Positions 46,021-58,765 of a DNA stretch of 64,000 bases are shown here, piece by piece. Below the pieces are notes generated by a model. It saw only the letters and a program-made list of their open reading frames with translations, did not search any database and was not told where the DNA came from. Source of the DNA: Hamiltosporidium tvaerminnensis. Its lineage: Eukaryota > Microsporidia > Dubosqiidae. How positions within the stretch are numbered: the first letter of the stretch is position 1; the number at the start of each line of letters is the position of its first letter. The position numbers and the translations under genes were made by a program. The DNA is taken from the NCBI GenBank assembly GCA_022605425.2, contig CM061253.1, positions 485,001 through 549,000 of the forward strand, in the 5' to 3' direction.

Positions 46021-46193
46021 AATTTTCATGAACTAACATATTTAAAAATTTAAATCTAAGATTATTTTGATTTTTATAAGAATTTTTAGTCAATAATTTT
46101 TTTTTTGCATTTTTAAATGAATCGAATTGAAAGCAAACATATTTTTTTACTTCTTTTAAAAAAACAGAATATAATTGTAATTTGAAAAATTTA

Positions 46194-46905
46194 GGGAGAA
46201 TAACCACATAAAAAACTTTCTGCTTGGCAATGAGTGTGTGAAACTGGTGTGAGGATCATTGTTTAAGTTTTGGTAGGAATAAAATCACACTACATCTTTG
46301 GTTGTTCCATCGGAGTTGTTATGAAGGGGAGAGGTCTAAGAAATGGAGAAACTTTTTCTACGATTTATTTGTAGTTTTTTATGTAACTAGATTGCAGACC
46401 GCAGCTGAAAATGTAGGTAATTGCCATGTAGAACCATGGAAACCTAGCCCTGCTCCCCTTGGTTAGAAGACTTAGCGCCTGGGAGACATAAAAATAAAAA
46501 CAATTTAAAGCCGATAAAGCTAAGTAACTAGTTATACCTGTTGGTATGACATTGCAGTGCCTAGGTGGACTCCATTTAAGTCTCTGAAATATATCTTAGC
46601 TAGAAGTTTATTGGATTCAGAAAGTGTAGAGTAAGTGGGAATGCTGCATAGTCTTGGGAGTGCCCAGGGGTATTCGGGTTTCGTTCACACTCCATGCATC
46701 TGACATTAATGAACTCTGGGCAACTGCCTCGCTTATTAATTAGGTTCTATATACTCGGTAGATGAAAGGTTTTGGTATTTAGGTATCGTAAGGGATACTG
46801 ATGTAGTGCTGGGGAGCTGTTAGATGTAAACCTAGAATGCGGTTATGCAATGAAAAAAATATAACTTATGCTACTGTTTTACAAAGATGGGATACTTTTA
46901 AATTA
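46194..46905 (+). mobile_element. Family A repeat, well-preserved copy, in tandem with the previous
   Basis: Second full-length copy in the same orientation, 174 bp after the first. Its start is cut a few bases shorter ('agggagaataaccacata'). Confidence 0.88.
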
Positions 46906-46970
46906 AAATATTAAAGAAAAAAATATTTAAAACGAGTTTTAATCTTTTATATGTTTCGATAATATTTGCA

Positions 46971-49147
46971 TTAATATGTTTTAAGTAATATTTTCTTGCA
47001 TTTTCTTAAATTAAGAAATCTATTGGGATCTAAGAATATTGAACATTTTTCAAAAACCAATGTTTTATATTCTTTTATCATGTCCATAGTTGTTTTAAAT
47101 TTTTCAAAATTTTCACATTTAATATTGAATCCAATAAATTTAAAATTCTTGCATTCTTTAAGCAAAAAACAAAACTCTAAATTAGAAATATCAATATAAT
47201 CATTAATTATTCTAATTGATATACAAATCATTTTTAAATACTTTACATTTTTAACAATGTTTGTGATATTTATTATTTCTTTTGTAAATAATATATTTTC
47301 AAAGTAAATTTCTATTTCTTTGAGGTAGTAAAATTGATGAAGAAAGGTGTCAGAAAATTGGATAAAAAATTATAGTCTGTTGTTAATTTCTCAATTGTAG
47401 TTAGCTAGGAAATATCATATATTTGTTTTCCGGTATAATTTAAAAGCGTAGCGGATCATAAAAAACTTAAATCTAAAAATATGTTTAAAATCACCAAATC
47501 ATAACTAAAACATTTAAGATATAATTCTTCGAGATTGGAAGTTATAAATTTTATTTGTTTTTTCTGTAAAATTTCATATGAATTTATTTTACAATTTTTA
47601 AGTTTAATGAAAGTTACGTTATTATTTTTTAATATTATAAATAGGCAAAAAGCATCGACTGTAATATTTTCTAAAATCAATTCTTTTATATTCTTATGAT
47701 TTTCCAACTGTGGTATTATGTCGAAAAAATTATTATCTGATCTTTTAGAATAAAAACCAAATTTATCTTCACTGATAAATATATTATAAACATATGTACA
47801 TATTTCTATTGAATGTATTCGGTTTGCAAATTTTCATCTAATAAACTTAAAAATTTTAAAGAATAATTTTAAGATATGGATATTCTAATCAAAAGATTTT
47901 TTTTCTGAATTAAATTATTTAGAAAGGATATTGTCCTAGTGTTTAAATCTGTTATATCATTAAACTTCAAATCAAGCGTATGTAATTCTTTAAATTTTAT
48001 GTTTCTGATATTAGTGAAATATGAAAAACGACTTAATTTAATAAACACCGATGTGTCTCTAAAATTTTGAAGATATAGAAATCAAAACAAGAATTGCTTT
48101 CAAATATATTACGAAAACAAAAACATTTTAAATTCCTAAAATACGAAAGATAAAAAGATATTTCTGTTGATAAATATGAGGCAATTTCAAGGTTTGTAAT
48201 TTTTTGAAACTGTTGGTGTAAATTATATAAAGAAATTGAAACAATCTTATTGTAATCTGCAGGAAAGATGTTACAAGATTTATTTGATATTACATTTTTT
48301 TTGTTCTTCAGTTGAAAAAAATGACGGATATATTTTTAATTAAATGATCTGTAATTTTTCACAAAATAAAAGTAATAAACTGAGCTCCTGTAGTTCTAAT
48401 GCTATAAACTTCACTTTAAAACCATATAACCACTCATTTTTTTTTGCTAATATCTTTTCTTGTAATAAAAATAAAAGATTTCAAATTACTATCAATCAAT
48501 TAGAGAAATTCAATAAATGTAATTAAAAATCTTTCATCTTTACATAGTCGATTAGGGAAAGATCCAAATAACCAAGTAAAAAAACAAGAATCAATTTCCA
48601 AAGTATTTTTAAAGAATAAAGAACAATTATTGAAAAGTTCTCTAAATATAACTTCAAAAAAAACATCTTCAAATTCAAATAGAAAATAATCTGTTATAAA
48701 ACAAAATCTGAACATAAAATCTTCATTAAATTTTTCAGATATTTTTTTATAATTTAATAAAGCTATAAAAACATTAAAATAATCGATGTTGAAATAGATT
48801 GGTAATAGAATTGATTCCTTTTTATACTTTTTTTCTGGGTTTAAATAAGTATCTATCATTCCAGATTTATATCCATTTTTATTGTCATAATCAAACTTAA
48901 CAGTTTTATACTCATTTGAATCTCGTTTTTCCAAACATTCAATATTTTCTTTTTCAAATTTTAAGTTATAATCGTAAAACCATTCTTCGCTATAAAGACT
49001 ACTCACTTCTTTATTTATAAATCTGAATTCTATTTGCTCAGAAGTTATTTGGTTGATTATAAAAACTAAAAGAAAACAAAAACGAATAAATTTATTTTTA
49101 CTACCGTATTTTGAAAGAATATGTTGATTCATCCAGTAGATTAACAT
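46971..49147 (-). pseudogene. Secreted leucine-rich-repeat-like protein gene, broken
   Basis: The 5' part is open for 215 codons (49147 down to 48500). The N-terminus has a hydrophobic core, FIRFCFLLVFIINQITS (residues ~20-36), a likely signal peptide if translation starts at the second Met (MNQHIL). It contains FNIDYFNVFIALLNYKKISEKF and RFCFITDYFLFEFEDVFFEVIF. Beyond 48500 the frame is lost, but Leu/Ile/Asn-rich repeats continue: 47456-47707 reads NIKELILENITVDAFCLFIIL, FIKLKNCKIN and SNLEELYLKCFSYD; 46971-47231 reads ISNLEFCFLLKECKNFKFIGF. Spacing of 'L..L.L..N/C' suggests degenerate leucine-rich repeats, a protein type expanded in several microsporidia. Multiple stops make it a pseudogene unless the first 215 codons are still used alone. 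Confidence 0.6.
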
Positions 49148-49678
49148 TCAAGCCTCAATGTAAAAATTATATAAATATTTTTTTTATTAATTTAATGACA
49201 TTTTGGCGCGTAATATAGCTTTTTTTTAATTCCGGAAATGTCATATTGAATCCTAAAAAAGATATTTAATATATTTTTACATAAAGAACTAATTTTTATA
49301 ATTATATCAAAAAAATAAAGTAAGGATAATTCTTTTTTGGGTAAATATGATATTTCCCACAATGTTTATTTCTACCGATTTTTTTTACAGTAATAAATTT
49401 ATAAATTATTAAAGTTTATGGGAATTTTAAAGTCTTTATTTTGAGCCTAACGAATGTCTATTTAACATATAAAATATGCTTTAAGAAAAATTTATTTCTG
49501 TCTGATTGCATATTACAAAAAATAGTCAATGCTGAATTATTTTAATTGTAACAATACCAAAGAGGTTAGTACATCTGAAAAAATAAGAGAAAATATTTTT
49601 ATTCGATCTTATTCAAAGAATTATCAAGCTAGAAATTAAGTCAGGCTTAACATTTTATAATTCCGAGTTCCTAATATT
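49148..49678. other. Intergenic, nothing recognised
   Basis: AT-rich spacer. Confidence 0.5.
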
Positions 49679-49680
49679 TA

Positions 49681-50982
49681 CAGTAAGTCAAAACAAATCC
49701 AGATACCTATGTATTAATCAAATTTTTCATATATAGAACTTCGTAATTTAAAATGTTTTAAAAAGTAAAATAAGAGTGTATTTTAAGCATACAACTAAGA
49801 TAATTCTATAAAATATCCTCTATATAGAACAAAAAGATTGAATTCTCAAAATTCTATTCAAAAAAGTTTAGATACTTCTATTTAATTCTTAGTATGTCCC
49901 CCACGAGCCCTTAAGACAGATAACCCTCGCTTTTCCTAGACATAGAAAGTTATTACACAGACTCAATAGGAATTCCATTCCAAATTTCGATTATTTTTTG
50001 CATTACCTCATTCAATACTTAAAACTAAAAGTACACGATTTTTTTCACATAAGCCTAAGGATGTTCTATTCGGTTTAAATTATGTGATTGGGTTGGCCCA
50101 TGAAGTATTTCAATACCCTCTCTTTCAAAATATTCCACAAAAACCTTTGATGTATGCTTAGGATCATTACCTTGCGTAAGAATATACTTTATAAACCATA
50201 TTTCTAGCAGATAATTCCATGTGTTTGCAAGAACATAAACGTATTGAAATCGGTCTAGATTAGTATCAATTAAGGTCAAATTTTCAACACCTTGGTATGG
50301 CATACATACCCAAACCATAAGTTTCCTCCAATGTGTCTAATTATTGGGATCATATATTTAGGATTTAGGCGTTATTCTGCTCCCTTCATACATAATGCCT
50401 ACATCTGAATTAAAGAGGTTGAAGTTGCCTGGATCACTAAATATTGTACATTTCAAATCGTATATGAAATCGATAAAAATAATTTTGAAATTTTAAATCC
50501 AGCAACAATATTATTTGATTAAAACAAAAGTTTTTGAGCAGAGGAACGGGAATAGACACCAACCGTATTTAAATTCTTTCTCATAATCTAGACATTAACA
50601 TTATAATTAGATATGCATTAAACTTTTTAATTATTTCTGTTAGACTAATTTTAGGATTTTTTCTTCTAAATTAAGAAATTTAATGGCCATGGTAATATCT
50701 ATAAGATGCGGTCGCCTAGACCCATGTTTAAGATTTGTATCTTTTCCAATTCTATACTTTTTCAAGGCAAAGGGATTTAGACTTAGCTACTCAAACCAAG
50801 TAAGAAATTTTTCATATTGAATAACCTTTTAGGCATAACCCTAGAATAGCATTCTTCTTTCTGGCTGATTGAATATAACTGAATGAAGAGGGATTTAAAA
50901 CTCAAAAGAAATAATTAGCTTATCTATGAAGGAAAATATCTAATGATTTTTAGATGTCTGGATTTATTTTTGACATTTTAAG
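49681..50982 (-). mobile_element. Tc1-like transposon relic with TIRs
   Basis: Left end (after TA at 49679) CAGTAAGTCAAAACAAATCC, right end on the complementary strand ...AATGTCAAAAATAAATCCAG: an inverted match over ~25 bp at 1.3 kb spacing, normal for Tc1 elements. The right boundary is accurate to a few bases only. Confidence 0.75.
50055..50460 (-). pseudogene. Tc1-type transposase remnant
   Basis: An 88-codon frame (50055-50318) contains MVWVCMPYQGVENLTLID, DRFQYVYVLANT and NDPKHTSKVFVEYFEREGIEIL, then a degraded 'QSPDLNPIEH' block reading QSHNLNRIEH. These are consecutive core blocks of Tc1 (DD34E) transposases. The second catalytic Asp is lost (TQGND where QQDND is expected). Upstream in another frame, FSDPGNFNLFNSD corresponds to the first-Asp block 'FSDESKFNLFGSD'. 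The gene is non-functional. Confidence 0.88.
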
Positions 50983-53900
50983 AAGATATATAGGCCAATA
51001 TATACCTAGATTATAAGCATAATCACTAAAGTACAATACAGATATACCGTATAATAACTCATTTTTTATTACGAAACGATTAAAAATTCCTATTGAAAAT
51101 CTATGAAAATGTAATATTTTTTGATTTTCCGGATTTTTTTAACATATTGTATGTAAAGTCTAGGTCTTATGTCATCAAAGAAAAAATTATTGGCTTTGGT
51201 CCATGAAACAAATAATAGTATATTTCAAAAAGTATTTTTTATAACTAAAATCCATTGAAAGCTTAATAAGTTCTAAGATTATCAAAGTACATCACAAACT
51301 ATAAGAAAAATTTATAATCAGATAGAATATATCCAAAATAGCTAGTCTCAAAAAAAAATTTAAGGATAAACTATAAATCTCAAATGTTTAATAAAAAGAA
51401 AAATTGTATACATTTCTTATATTATATGGTTTAAGATAGTATTTAAACAGTATTGCACTATTAACTTTCAATTTTCATCATAGGTTTTATATATTACATG
51501 AGAAAAGAAGACGCCTAAATATCAAATAAATTTTCTAAAATATATAAGAATAATAATAATTTTATATGATTGGCTGTGAAAACCAAGAAATACTTGAATT
51601 TAGGAAAGTAATATACTATATTTTACATTTTTAAAAGGATATGATATTTATTTTCGTTCCCATATGGTCGAATTTATCCATATGGAGTGTTTTTGCCCAT
51701 ATACGAAGATTACAATGAAGACAAATGAAAAATATATAATAGGGCAACAATAAAAAAATGTAAAATACACCTGCGAAAGAATGATTTTATATATAGCCTC
51801 CTTAGTCTGTTTTACATATAACTTTCGATATTCAAAGATCTTAGTAATTAAAAACTTCTCAATCAACAGAACTAATTACTATATATGCAACCTACTCTTC
51901 TTTATAGAAGCTATTTGTTTGTTTCTTGGGATCATAAAGTTAAACAAAGAATTTTTGAACTACTACCACGTCTTCTAGATTGAATATGATGCCATGGCAA
52001 TAAACTCCGTATCTTCGACCATTCTTGAAATATACGCATATTTTTGCTCCTCGTAAATCTTAAATGACCAAACACAAAGAATATTGGCTGAAATTTCTAT
52101 CTGCCACTAAATGTTTTTTTTTAGATATATACTATTCAGAATCTAATGATATATTATTGTTTGAGTTTAAAATTTTTCTTGATAGTCGGTTGAATTGATC
52201 CGGAAGGCGATATATTTATATATGTTCGAACTTTAAATACCAGCATTGGGTCATTTTATTGGCCTACTCCATGATGTATAGTATGCAAATATAATATTAT
52301 CAAAATCTTCACTGCAAATTTTCGACATCAGAAAATCTATTCGCAAAAAATTTAAAACTTTTGAGCAAGTTTTTCGATTAACCCTTAGTCATGGGAAAGT
52401 CTTGGTACCCCTTTAAACCCTATCATACGCCTAAAAATATAAATTCTTCTACGATTGAATAGATTCATTCAATCGTTATCGCTTTCCAATTAAGCTGCGT
52501 GCCTTCATATTTAAATATTTTCTTTATTTCCAATAGAAAGTCTGATCGTTTAATTCTTGAATGCAAACGAAACAAGAAGTTTAAAATAAAGTCTAAAACT
52601 TTTACACTTATTCATATCTTATTTTTTTGTATTCCCGATTTCTTTGATCAACACAATATATCTGCATGATGTACCAAGGATGCGGTTAAAATATGAATAT
52701 TATGTAAAAAATAAAAATGAATTGTGGTTATTTTTTGCAATTAAACATTTGTGGTCATGATTGTTTTTCTATCGTCTTTGAATTGTATAAACTATTTTTG
52801 GGGTTTTATAGTCGCATTCATCGTTTGTGGCCAGGTATACGAAGCGTGTCAAATATTGCATGCCTTTTTTCAAAGTTATTTTCAGCAATTGGCTTTTTAT
52901 AATGTTTTCATTTTCGTCATAAAACAATCTTCGCCTTTTAACCTGTAGTTTTGTTTCTGGAGAAATTTTTTTTATTTGAAAAAAACCTAAAAAACGCACT
53001 ATTTTTATTTTTAGGTGAAGTTTTATAATTTTTATATATATCATAATTAATTAAATTCTACGCGAATGAATTATTACCATGTTTCCACTTCGAAAACCAT
53101 TTCAATCAAAAATTTATAAACTCTATTGAAATTCTGCCAACATATAAAGCATCATAGGTTTAGCTATAAAATATCATATTAATTTAAACAAAGGAAGCTT
53201 GAAGAACATTATCTATCTAATCAATCTATGATATGCACTGCATATAGGTTTGAAAGTATTCAAATAAATAAAATACCTCAATTATAGAATTGGTTGTATT
53301 GAGCATTTTGTTTCTAAATTTCGTATGTTATTGATGATTAATTGGGTATATACTTATCTGTGAAAATACTGGCAAATAAACCTCAGCTATCAGCTATCAA
53401 AATGAGATTATAATCAATCATTTTATCGAGAGGATAATGGTTAATGCATATATTAAACTTTTTATTCTGGTTTTGGTCTAAAGTACATTGTATTTTCACC
53501 ACCATAATCATCTCATTTAAACTAGTTAAAATATGGTTAAATTTATATAAAAAATAAATTTAGCATAAATTTCAAATAAAGAAAAATCTAAAATCAATAT
53601 TTTTCTGAATGGAAATTTAATTTCTGAATCTTTAAAAAAATCAGTTGATTTGGAAAGTAAAGATCGCCCTTGTGTTAAAGAAAAATAAATGTGCTAATAA
53701 GAATAAACCAGTGACGCTTTTTATTAAAATTGTATATTTAGTATTGTCAAAAATTATCACTTGAATGTATAATGCAAATGTATAAATACTTACTACAACG
53801 AATATTATTAAAAACATGGCTGAAATACCATATAAAAGGTTTATTGAATATAATAATTTATTACAGAATTTATATTCCTCAAATTTCGACATTACAATTC

Positions 53901-54103
53901 TTTCATTTATCTAATTTTATACTTTCGCGAAATATTTTTTTTAAAAAGTATATATCTTCAGAAAAATTTATCTAACTATGACTCAAATCATTGGCAATTT
54001 TATTCAAGCTTCATATTTTCTTACGTTTTTTGCAAGATAAAATATAAATTTAGTTTTAAATTTTATTGAGATTTAGTTTTAAACAAAAATGTTTAAATTA
54101 CGA
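50983..54103. other. Gene desert, decayed DNA
   Basis: About 3.1 kb with no recognised gene. An open frame on the minus strand at 52769-53044 (basic, RRRLFYDENENI) and less AT-rich DNA around 51970-52520 hint at another decayed transposable element that I cannot name. Confidence 0.45.
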
Positions 54104-54830
54104 TTTATTTAAAAGTATCACATCTTTTTGAAACAATAGCAAGTGTTATTTTTGTTTTCATGACCGTAACGCATGTCTAGGTTTACACTAAATAACTGCT
54201 ACCCCAACACTCCATCGGTAACCCCTGCGATACCTACGTCCCAAAGCCTTTCATCTATCAGGTGTGTAAAACCTAATTAACTGGCGAACCAGTTACCCGT
54301 AGTATGTTAATCTCGGTGTATGGAGTGTGATTGAAGGCCGAAGTCTGCTCTGGGCTCTCCCAAGACTTTCCAGCATTTCCACTTACTCTATCTATACCGA
54401 ACCCAATAAACTTCTAGCTAAGATATATCTCGAAGACTTACATGGGATCCACCTAGAAAGTGCAATGTTATTTCAACAGGTATAACCCGCTACTTAGCTT
54501 TCCCGGCTTTAAAGGTTGTTATTTTTATATCTCTCGGTCCCTAAGTTTTCTAATCCGAGTAAGCAAGGCTAGGCTTCCATGCTTTTACATGGCAATTACC
54601 TTCAAGTTCAGCAGCGGTCTGCAATCGTTTCACATAAAAAATAACAAACCAAATTTGTAGAAAACATTTTTCCATTTCGAAGACCTTCTCCTTTCCATAC
54701 AATTCCCTTGAAACAACAGAAGATTTGGTGTGGTTTTATTCCCACTAAAATTCCAAAAAATTATCTTCATACCAGTTTCACATGCACATTGCCAAATAGA
54801 AATTTTTTTTATGGTTATCCTCCCACCACC
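54104..54830 (-). mobile_element. Family A repeat, full-length copy
   Basis: Runs from 'aaaagtatcacatctttttg' (54111) to 'atggttatcctcccaccacc' (54830), the whole consensus in reverse orientation. Confidence 0.88.
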
Positions 54831-55600
54831 CTGCCATAATTGTATAAATATAGAAAAATTTCGACTAAAGATTAATATAAATGTAGATTTAAGTAAAATT
54901 TTGAAATTAAAGCCAAGAAAAAGACAAATATTTTTCTATATATACGTGACTAAGAAAGCACATGAATATGTGTAATTTTACTGCAATCGGTTGTGACAGT
55001 TCAATGAAGAAATTTAAATTCTCAAGAATAATATTAACCTTAACTTGGGGCACTAAAAAAATGGTTTAATTTTTTTTACGTAGAGAATATCTAATTGTTA
55101 CTCTCTGTCAACAGAATTATAGACAAGAATAGACTTAGAAATCTTAGCTATCATCTTAATGATAGGTGTATAATATATAACCTTTTCATATTGACTTATT
55201 TTCCAAATCTTTTTATATTTTTTGTAAAAATTTTGAAAACATAGTCGAAGATTCATTTGGATCAAAAGAGAGAAAAATTTATTACCTTTTTCACATGAAA
55301 AAAACAAATTTTATTATTTCTTGCTAAATAATATTTTAAGAATTCAAATTAACTCAACGAATGTGGTTTTTCATATGAATAGAGGAGATAGTAGGTGATC
55401 TTAATTAAAAAATGTTCCTTCTTTAAAACACACAACTAAATCTGACAAAAATATTTTTAAAATATTCTTAGTTCTTCTTTCTTTAAATAATACAGTATGT
55501 TCTTCATTGAAAGTGCATGACCAGCTTTTTTTTGAGCTTTTCCTGATATTTTATGTAAATTTAACAATTTAAAAATTTTTCTCTACATTATTAGCCTTTC
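54831..55600. other. Intergenic, nothing recognised
   Basis: AT-rich; short open frames only. Confidence 0.5.
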
Positions 55601-55828
55601 ATTTATTCATTCTTGGCATGGAAGCCTTGGTTTTCCTCTGTAATACCGCCTACAATCTCTTTCCAATCGGTTCGTTTACTTTTTTGGGTTTCGTAACAAG
55701 ATGGTTTTAAAGAGCGGGTTGTTAGCCCTACGTCCAAACTCCCAACCTGAAGGAACAGTCCCTTTTAGTCGCCCCTTATGACAAGTGGAAAATATTATTA
55801 GCCAAGTCTTCTCCCGACATGGTTGGCA
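55601..55828 (-). mobile_element. Family B repeat with GAAT-type tail
   Basis: Plus-strand landmarks 'gggtttcgtaacaagatggt', 'gggttgttagccctacgtcc', 'cttttagtcgccccttatga'. The tail on the minus strand is 'aagaatgaataaat'. Same family as 26150-26373 and 33902-34137. Confidence 0.8.
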
Positions 55829-56410
55829 ATTATTAGCCTTTACCTGCGATATTTAAATCTTTTTCAACTTTCTGCTGACTACTTTTGGTGGGAAAGAAAA
55901 CGAAAAAGACTATCTAAACCATACCAACATCAACCCTAAGCCAATATATTATAAACATCTTTTTATGGATATCACAAATATTTGCTTTCTTCTTGGTTTT
56001 TTTAATAGTTTAAACATTTTCAGAAAAGAAATATAAATCGAAGAAAACATAAAATATTCGATTTTATGAATGAAACTTATAAGCAATCTCAATATTTTTT
56101 CAAACAAGTTATAAGTTATAATACACGGCTAATATTCAAAGAAATTTAAACCAAGATACCGAATAAGCATATAAAGACAAATATTTACAACCGGGGTTCT
56201 GTCATCACAACAAACCCGTATCTTGTGTCATGGAAATACAGCCTCAGAAAAGCGTTTGGATTTTTAAAATAAATCTTTATATTTGTACGAATTCTATATT
56301 CCAAAAATAATATAATGAATAACTCAAAATACAACCAATTAATTAAGAATAAAAAAAATTTGAAAGAATGAATTCATAAACGATGGAATTAAAAAAATCA
56401 AATTTTTCGT
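55829..56410. other. Intergenic, nothing recognised
   Basis: AT-rich spacer. Confidence 0.5.
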
Positions 56411-56590
56411 GAAAAAATTTATCAAAAATAAAAATTTAATAATTTCAAAAGTAAAATACTGGCTAATTCAGATGAAAAGTATGAAATCCTGTGGTTTCAT
56501 GAAAAAATTTATCAAAAGTTAAAATTTAATAATTTCAAAAGTAAAATACTGGCTAATTCAAATAAAAAATATTAAAAATCCTGTAAAAAA
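56411..56590. repeat. Tandem repeat, 90-bp period, 2 copies, downstream of DRG1
   Basis: 'gaaaaaatttatcaaaa' at 56411 and 56501; both units continue 'atttaataatttcaaaagta' and 'aatactggctaattca'. Confidence 0.9.
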
Positions 56591-56634
56591 ATAAATTCAT
56601 TTTAACAAAAAATCCACACCAAAAATATTACTAA

Positions 56635-57738
56635 TCACACACCTTTAACAATTTGAACGACATCGCTATCATTTAAAACATGATCTTTACCCACTCGTTG
56701 AGGATTATGTTTGACAGATGTTCCCCAAACCAATGCATATTTAAATTTACTCATAATTGATTTATGTATCGAATTACAAAAATCTTCTATTTTTTTTCTT
56801 TCTTCTCTTAAGATTACAGGATCTTCATAATCAATAGCCATTCCTCTGGGTTTGGCATACACTCTTATAAGTTTCAAATAATCCCAAGATTTTGATAATA
56901 AATCATCAAAATTCCATCCTAAATGTGCACATACCGGCACACAATTAGGTATTCTATAAATCAAATCCAATTCTTTTATCCCAATACAATCTATCTTATT
57001 CAAGACGTATAAACAAGGAACGTATTTTCTATTTCCATCAACACAATCAATAAATTCATCAACAGAACATTTTTCATTAAAAACTACTTCTGCATTATTT
57101 ATACGGTATTCTGTTAGAATACCTTTAACTATTTCCACTTCAACAGCATCTTCATCTTTACTTTGATTATAATTGTAGATAACTGTTATTCCACCTTTTT
57201 CTTTTTTATTGATTTTGACATTTTTTGGCTTTGTATTTAAACGAATACCGAAATGTTCCAATTCTCTCTCAATTACTTTTTTATGTGTCAATGGTTTGGT
57301 ACAATCCAATACGATAAGTAACAATGAACATGTTTTAGCTACACCAAGCACTTGTCTACCCCTTCCTTTACCTTCCCGAGCACCTTCTATTATTCCTGGA
57401 AGATCAAGAATTTGTATTTTGGCACCTCTATATTTAAGGACACCAGGAACAGTGGTCAACGTAGTAAATTCATAATCGGCTATTGCACTATATGTACCTG
57501 TCAGTTTAGACATGAGTGTGCTTTTACCTACACTTGGAAATCCTATAAATCCTATACGAGCAATTCCTGTCTTGCTCACATCAAAACCCCCTTCAACCGT
57601 AGATTTATTTTGTGGTAGGTTAAGTTGTTCTCTTCTTAATTTAGCCAATCTTGCCTTCAGTAATCCCATGTGATGCGCAGTAGCTTTGTTTTTTTGTGTT
57701 CTTGCTATTTCATTTTCTATTTCTTTAATTCTATCCAT
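56635..57738 (-). CDS. RBG1: Developmentally regulated GTP-binding protein 1 (DRG1/Rbg1)
   Basis: A conserved OBG/DRG-family GTPase that associates with translating ribosomes through a DFRP partner (Tma46 in yeast) and helps resolve paused translation. The 367-aa product has the usual family length. N-terminal helix-turn-helix-like segment: [21 protein letters not shown]1/Walker [10 protein letters not shown] at 66-74. Switch region FTTLTTVPG (91-99). G3: DLPGIIEGA at 112-120. G4: NKID at 247-250. The S5D2L insertion lies between. A C-terminal TGS domain (about 290-367) includes VYAKPRGM and ends [37 protein letters not shown] is diagnostic for DRG. All G motifs are intact. CCC lies 12 nt before the ATG, and a 74-bp tandem array precedes it. 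Confidence 0.97.
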   Translation of the reverse strand: MDRIKEIENEIARTQKNKATAHHMGLLKARLAKLRREQLNLPQNKSTVEGGFDVSKTGIARIGFIGFPSVGKSTLMSKLTGTYSAIADYEFTTLTTVPGVLKYRGAKIQILDLPGIIEGAREGKGRGRQVLGVAKTCSLLLIVLDCTKPLTHKKVIERELEHFGIRLNTKPKNVKINKKEKGGITVIYNYNQSKDEDAVEVEIVKGILTEYRINNAEVVFNEKCSVDEFIDCVDGNRKYVPCLYVLNKIDCIGIKELDLIYRIPNCVPVCAHLGWNFDDLLSKSWDYLKLIRVYAKPRGMAIDYEDPVILREERKKIEDFCNSIHKSIMSKFKYALVWGTSVKHNPQRVGKDHVLNDSDVVQIVKGV

Positions 57739-57750
57739 TTACAGTTAAAA

Positions 57751-57753
57751 GGG
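57751..57753 (-). promoter_or_regulatory. CCC start-proximal motif, DRG1
   Basis: Minus-strand 'catcccttttaactgtaaATG': CCC ends 12 nt before the ATG. Confidence 0.5.
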
Positions 57754-57774
57754 ATGTAATTTGATTTTATTTAA

Positions 57775-57955
57775 CGATTGTATTTATAATACAAAGACTG
57801 TGGTTATTTAGATGATTGTAAAATTGTGAAATTTGTTAGAAATTTCTTTAAAATTGTTTATAATACAAAGACGGCGGTTATTTAGATGATTGTAAAATAT
57901 TTAAATTTGTTAGAAATTTCTTTAGAATTGTTTATAATACAAAGACAAAATTTAT
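57775..57955. repeat. Tandem repeat upstream of DRG1, 74-bp period, ~2.4 copies
   Basis: 'taatacaaagac' at 57787, 57861 and 57935. Units share 'ggttatttagatgattgtaa' and 'aatttgttagaaatttcttt'. Confidence 0.95.
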
Positions 57956-58577
57956 AAAGTCGAATATAAAGATTCTGATTTAAAAGAAAAAATTAGAAAT
58001 ATTTATTGTTTTAATTATATTAAATATTTAAAATATATGTGAATAAATTTTAGAACCAAAGTCTGATTGCAGTATGGCTGTATATATCTTGATTGGTTTT
58101 TAGAGAGGATTTATGTGTAGATTTGGCTTGTTTCGAGGAAAAATAAAACGAATTTTATTTTCATTTCAAATAATAAGTGAATAAAAATAAAAAAACCAAT
58201 TTAAAATTAAATTCACCGTAGAATTTTATATAAGATAAGTAACTCAAGATAACTTAAAAAATCTAAAATAATTTGAAATATTATAAATCTAATGTGAAGA
58301 TTAATATATTTTGATCGAAGCAAAGGAATTGAGCCTAGACTTATGATGAGAACTTGTAAAAAGTATCTTTTGATGTCATATAAGAAACCTAGAGATATGA
58401 ATAGCCCATATATTTCCTACACATGAATACAATTAGAAAGAACATGTTAAATAAACAAATACTAGAATTAATGAAAGCCAAGCGTGGATAAAATAATCTA
58501 AATCGAAGCAATAACTAAAATATTGAAAATTTAAAACTATAAAAAACGATTAAAACAAAAATAAGAAAAATGTAGAA
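57956..58577. other. Intergenic between divergent DRG1 and eRF1 copy 2
   Basis: AT-rich; no gene seen. It probably holds the upstream regions of both genes. Confidence 0.5.
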
Positions 58578-58752
58578 TGAACCATTTAAAACATCCAAAT
58601 ACCCTTATTCAAGTATAAATCTAAATCCTTTGAAATATCAAATATTATTTTTTAATGACTTTTTTTTCAAAAATATAAATTTTTTATTTTCGAGAAAATA
58701 ATCTACAGATAATTTCTTGTTATTTTTAAAAATACGCTACTAGTAAAAACGA

Positions 58753-58755
58753 CCC
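58753..58755 (+). promoter_or_regulatory. CCC start-proximal motif, eRF1 copy 2
   Basis: 'cgaccctctcagaaaaATG', identical to copy 1; CCC ends 10 nt before the ATG. Confidence 0.6.
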
Positions 58756-58765
58756 TCTCAGAAAA

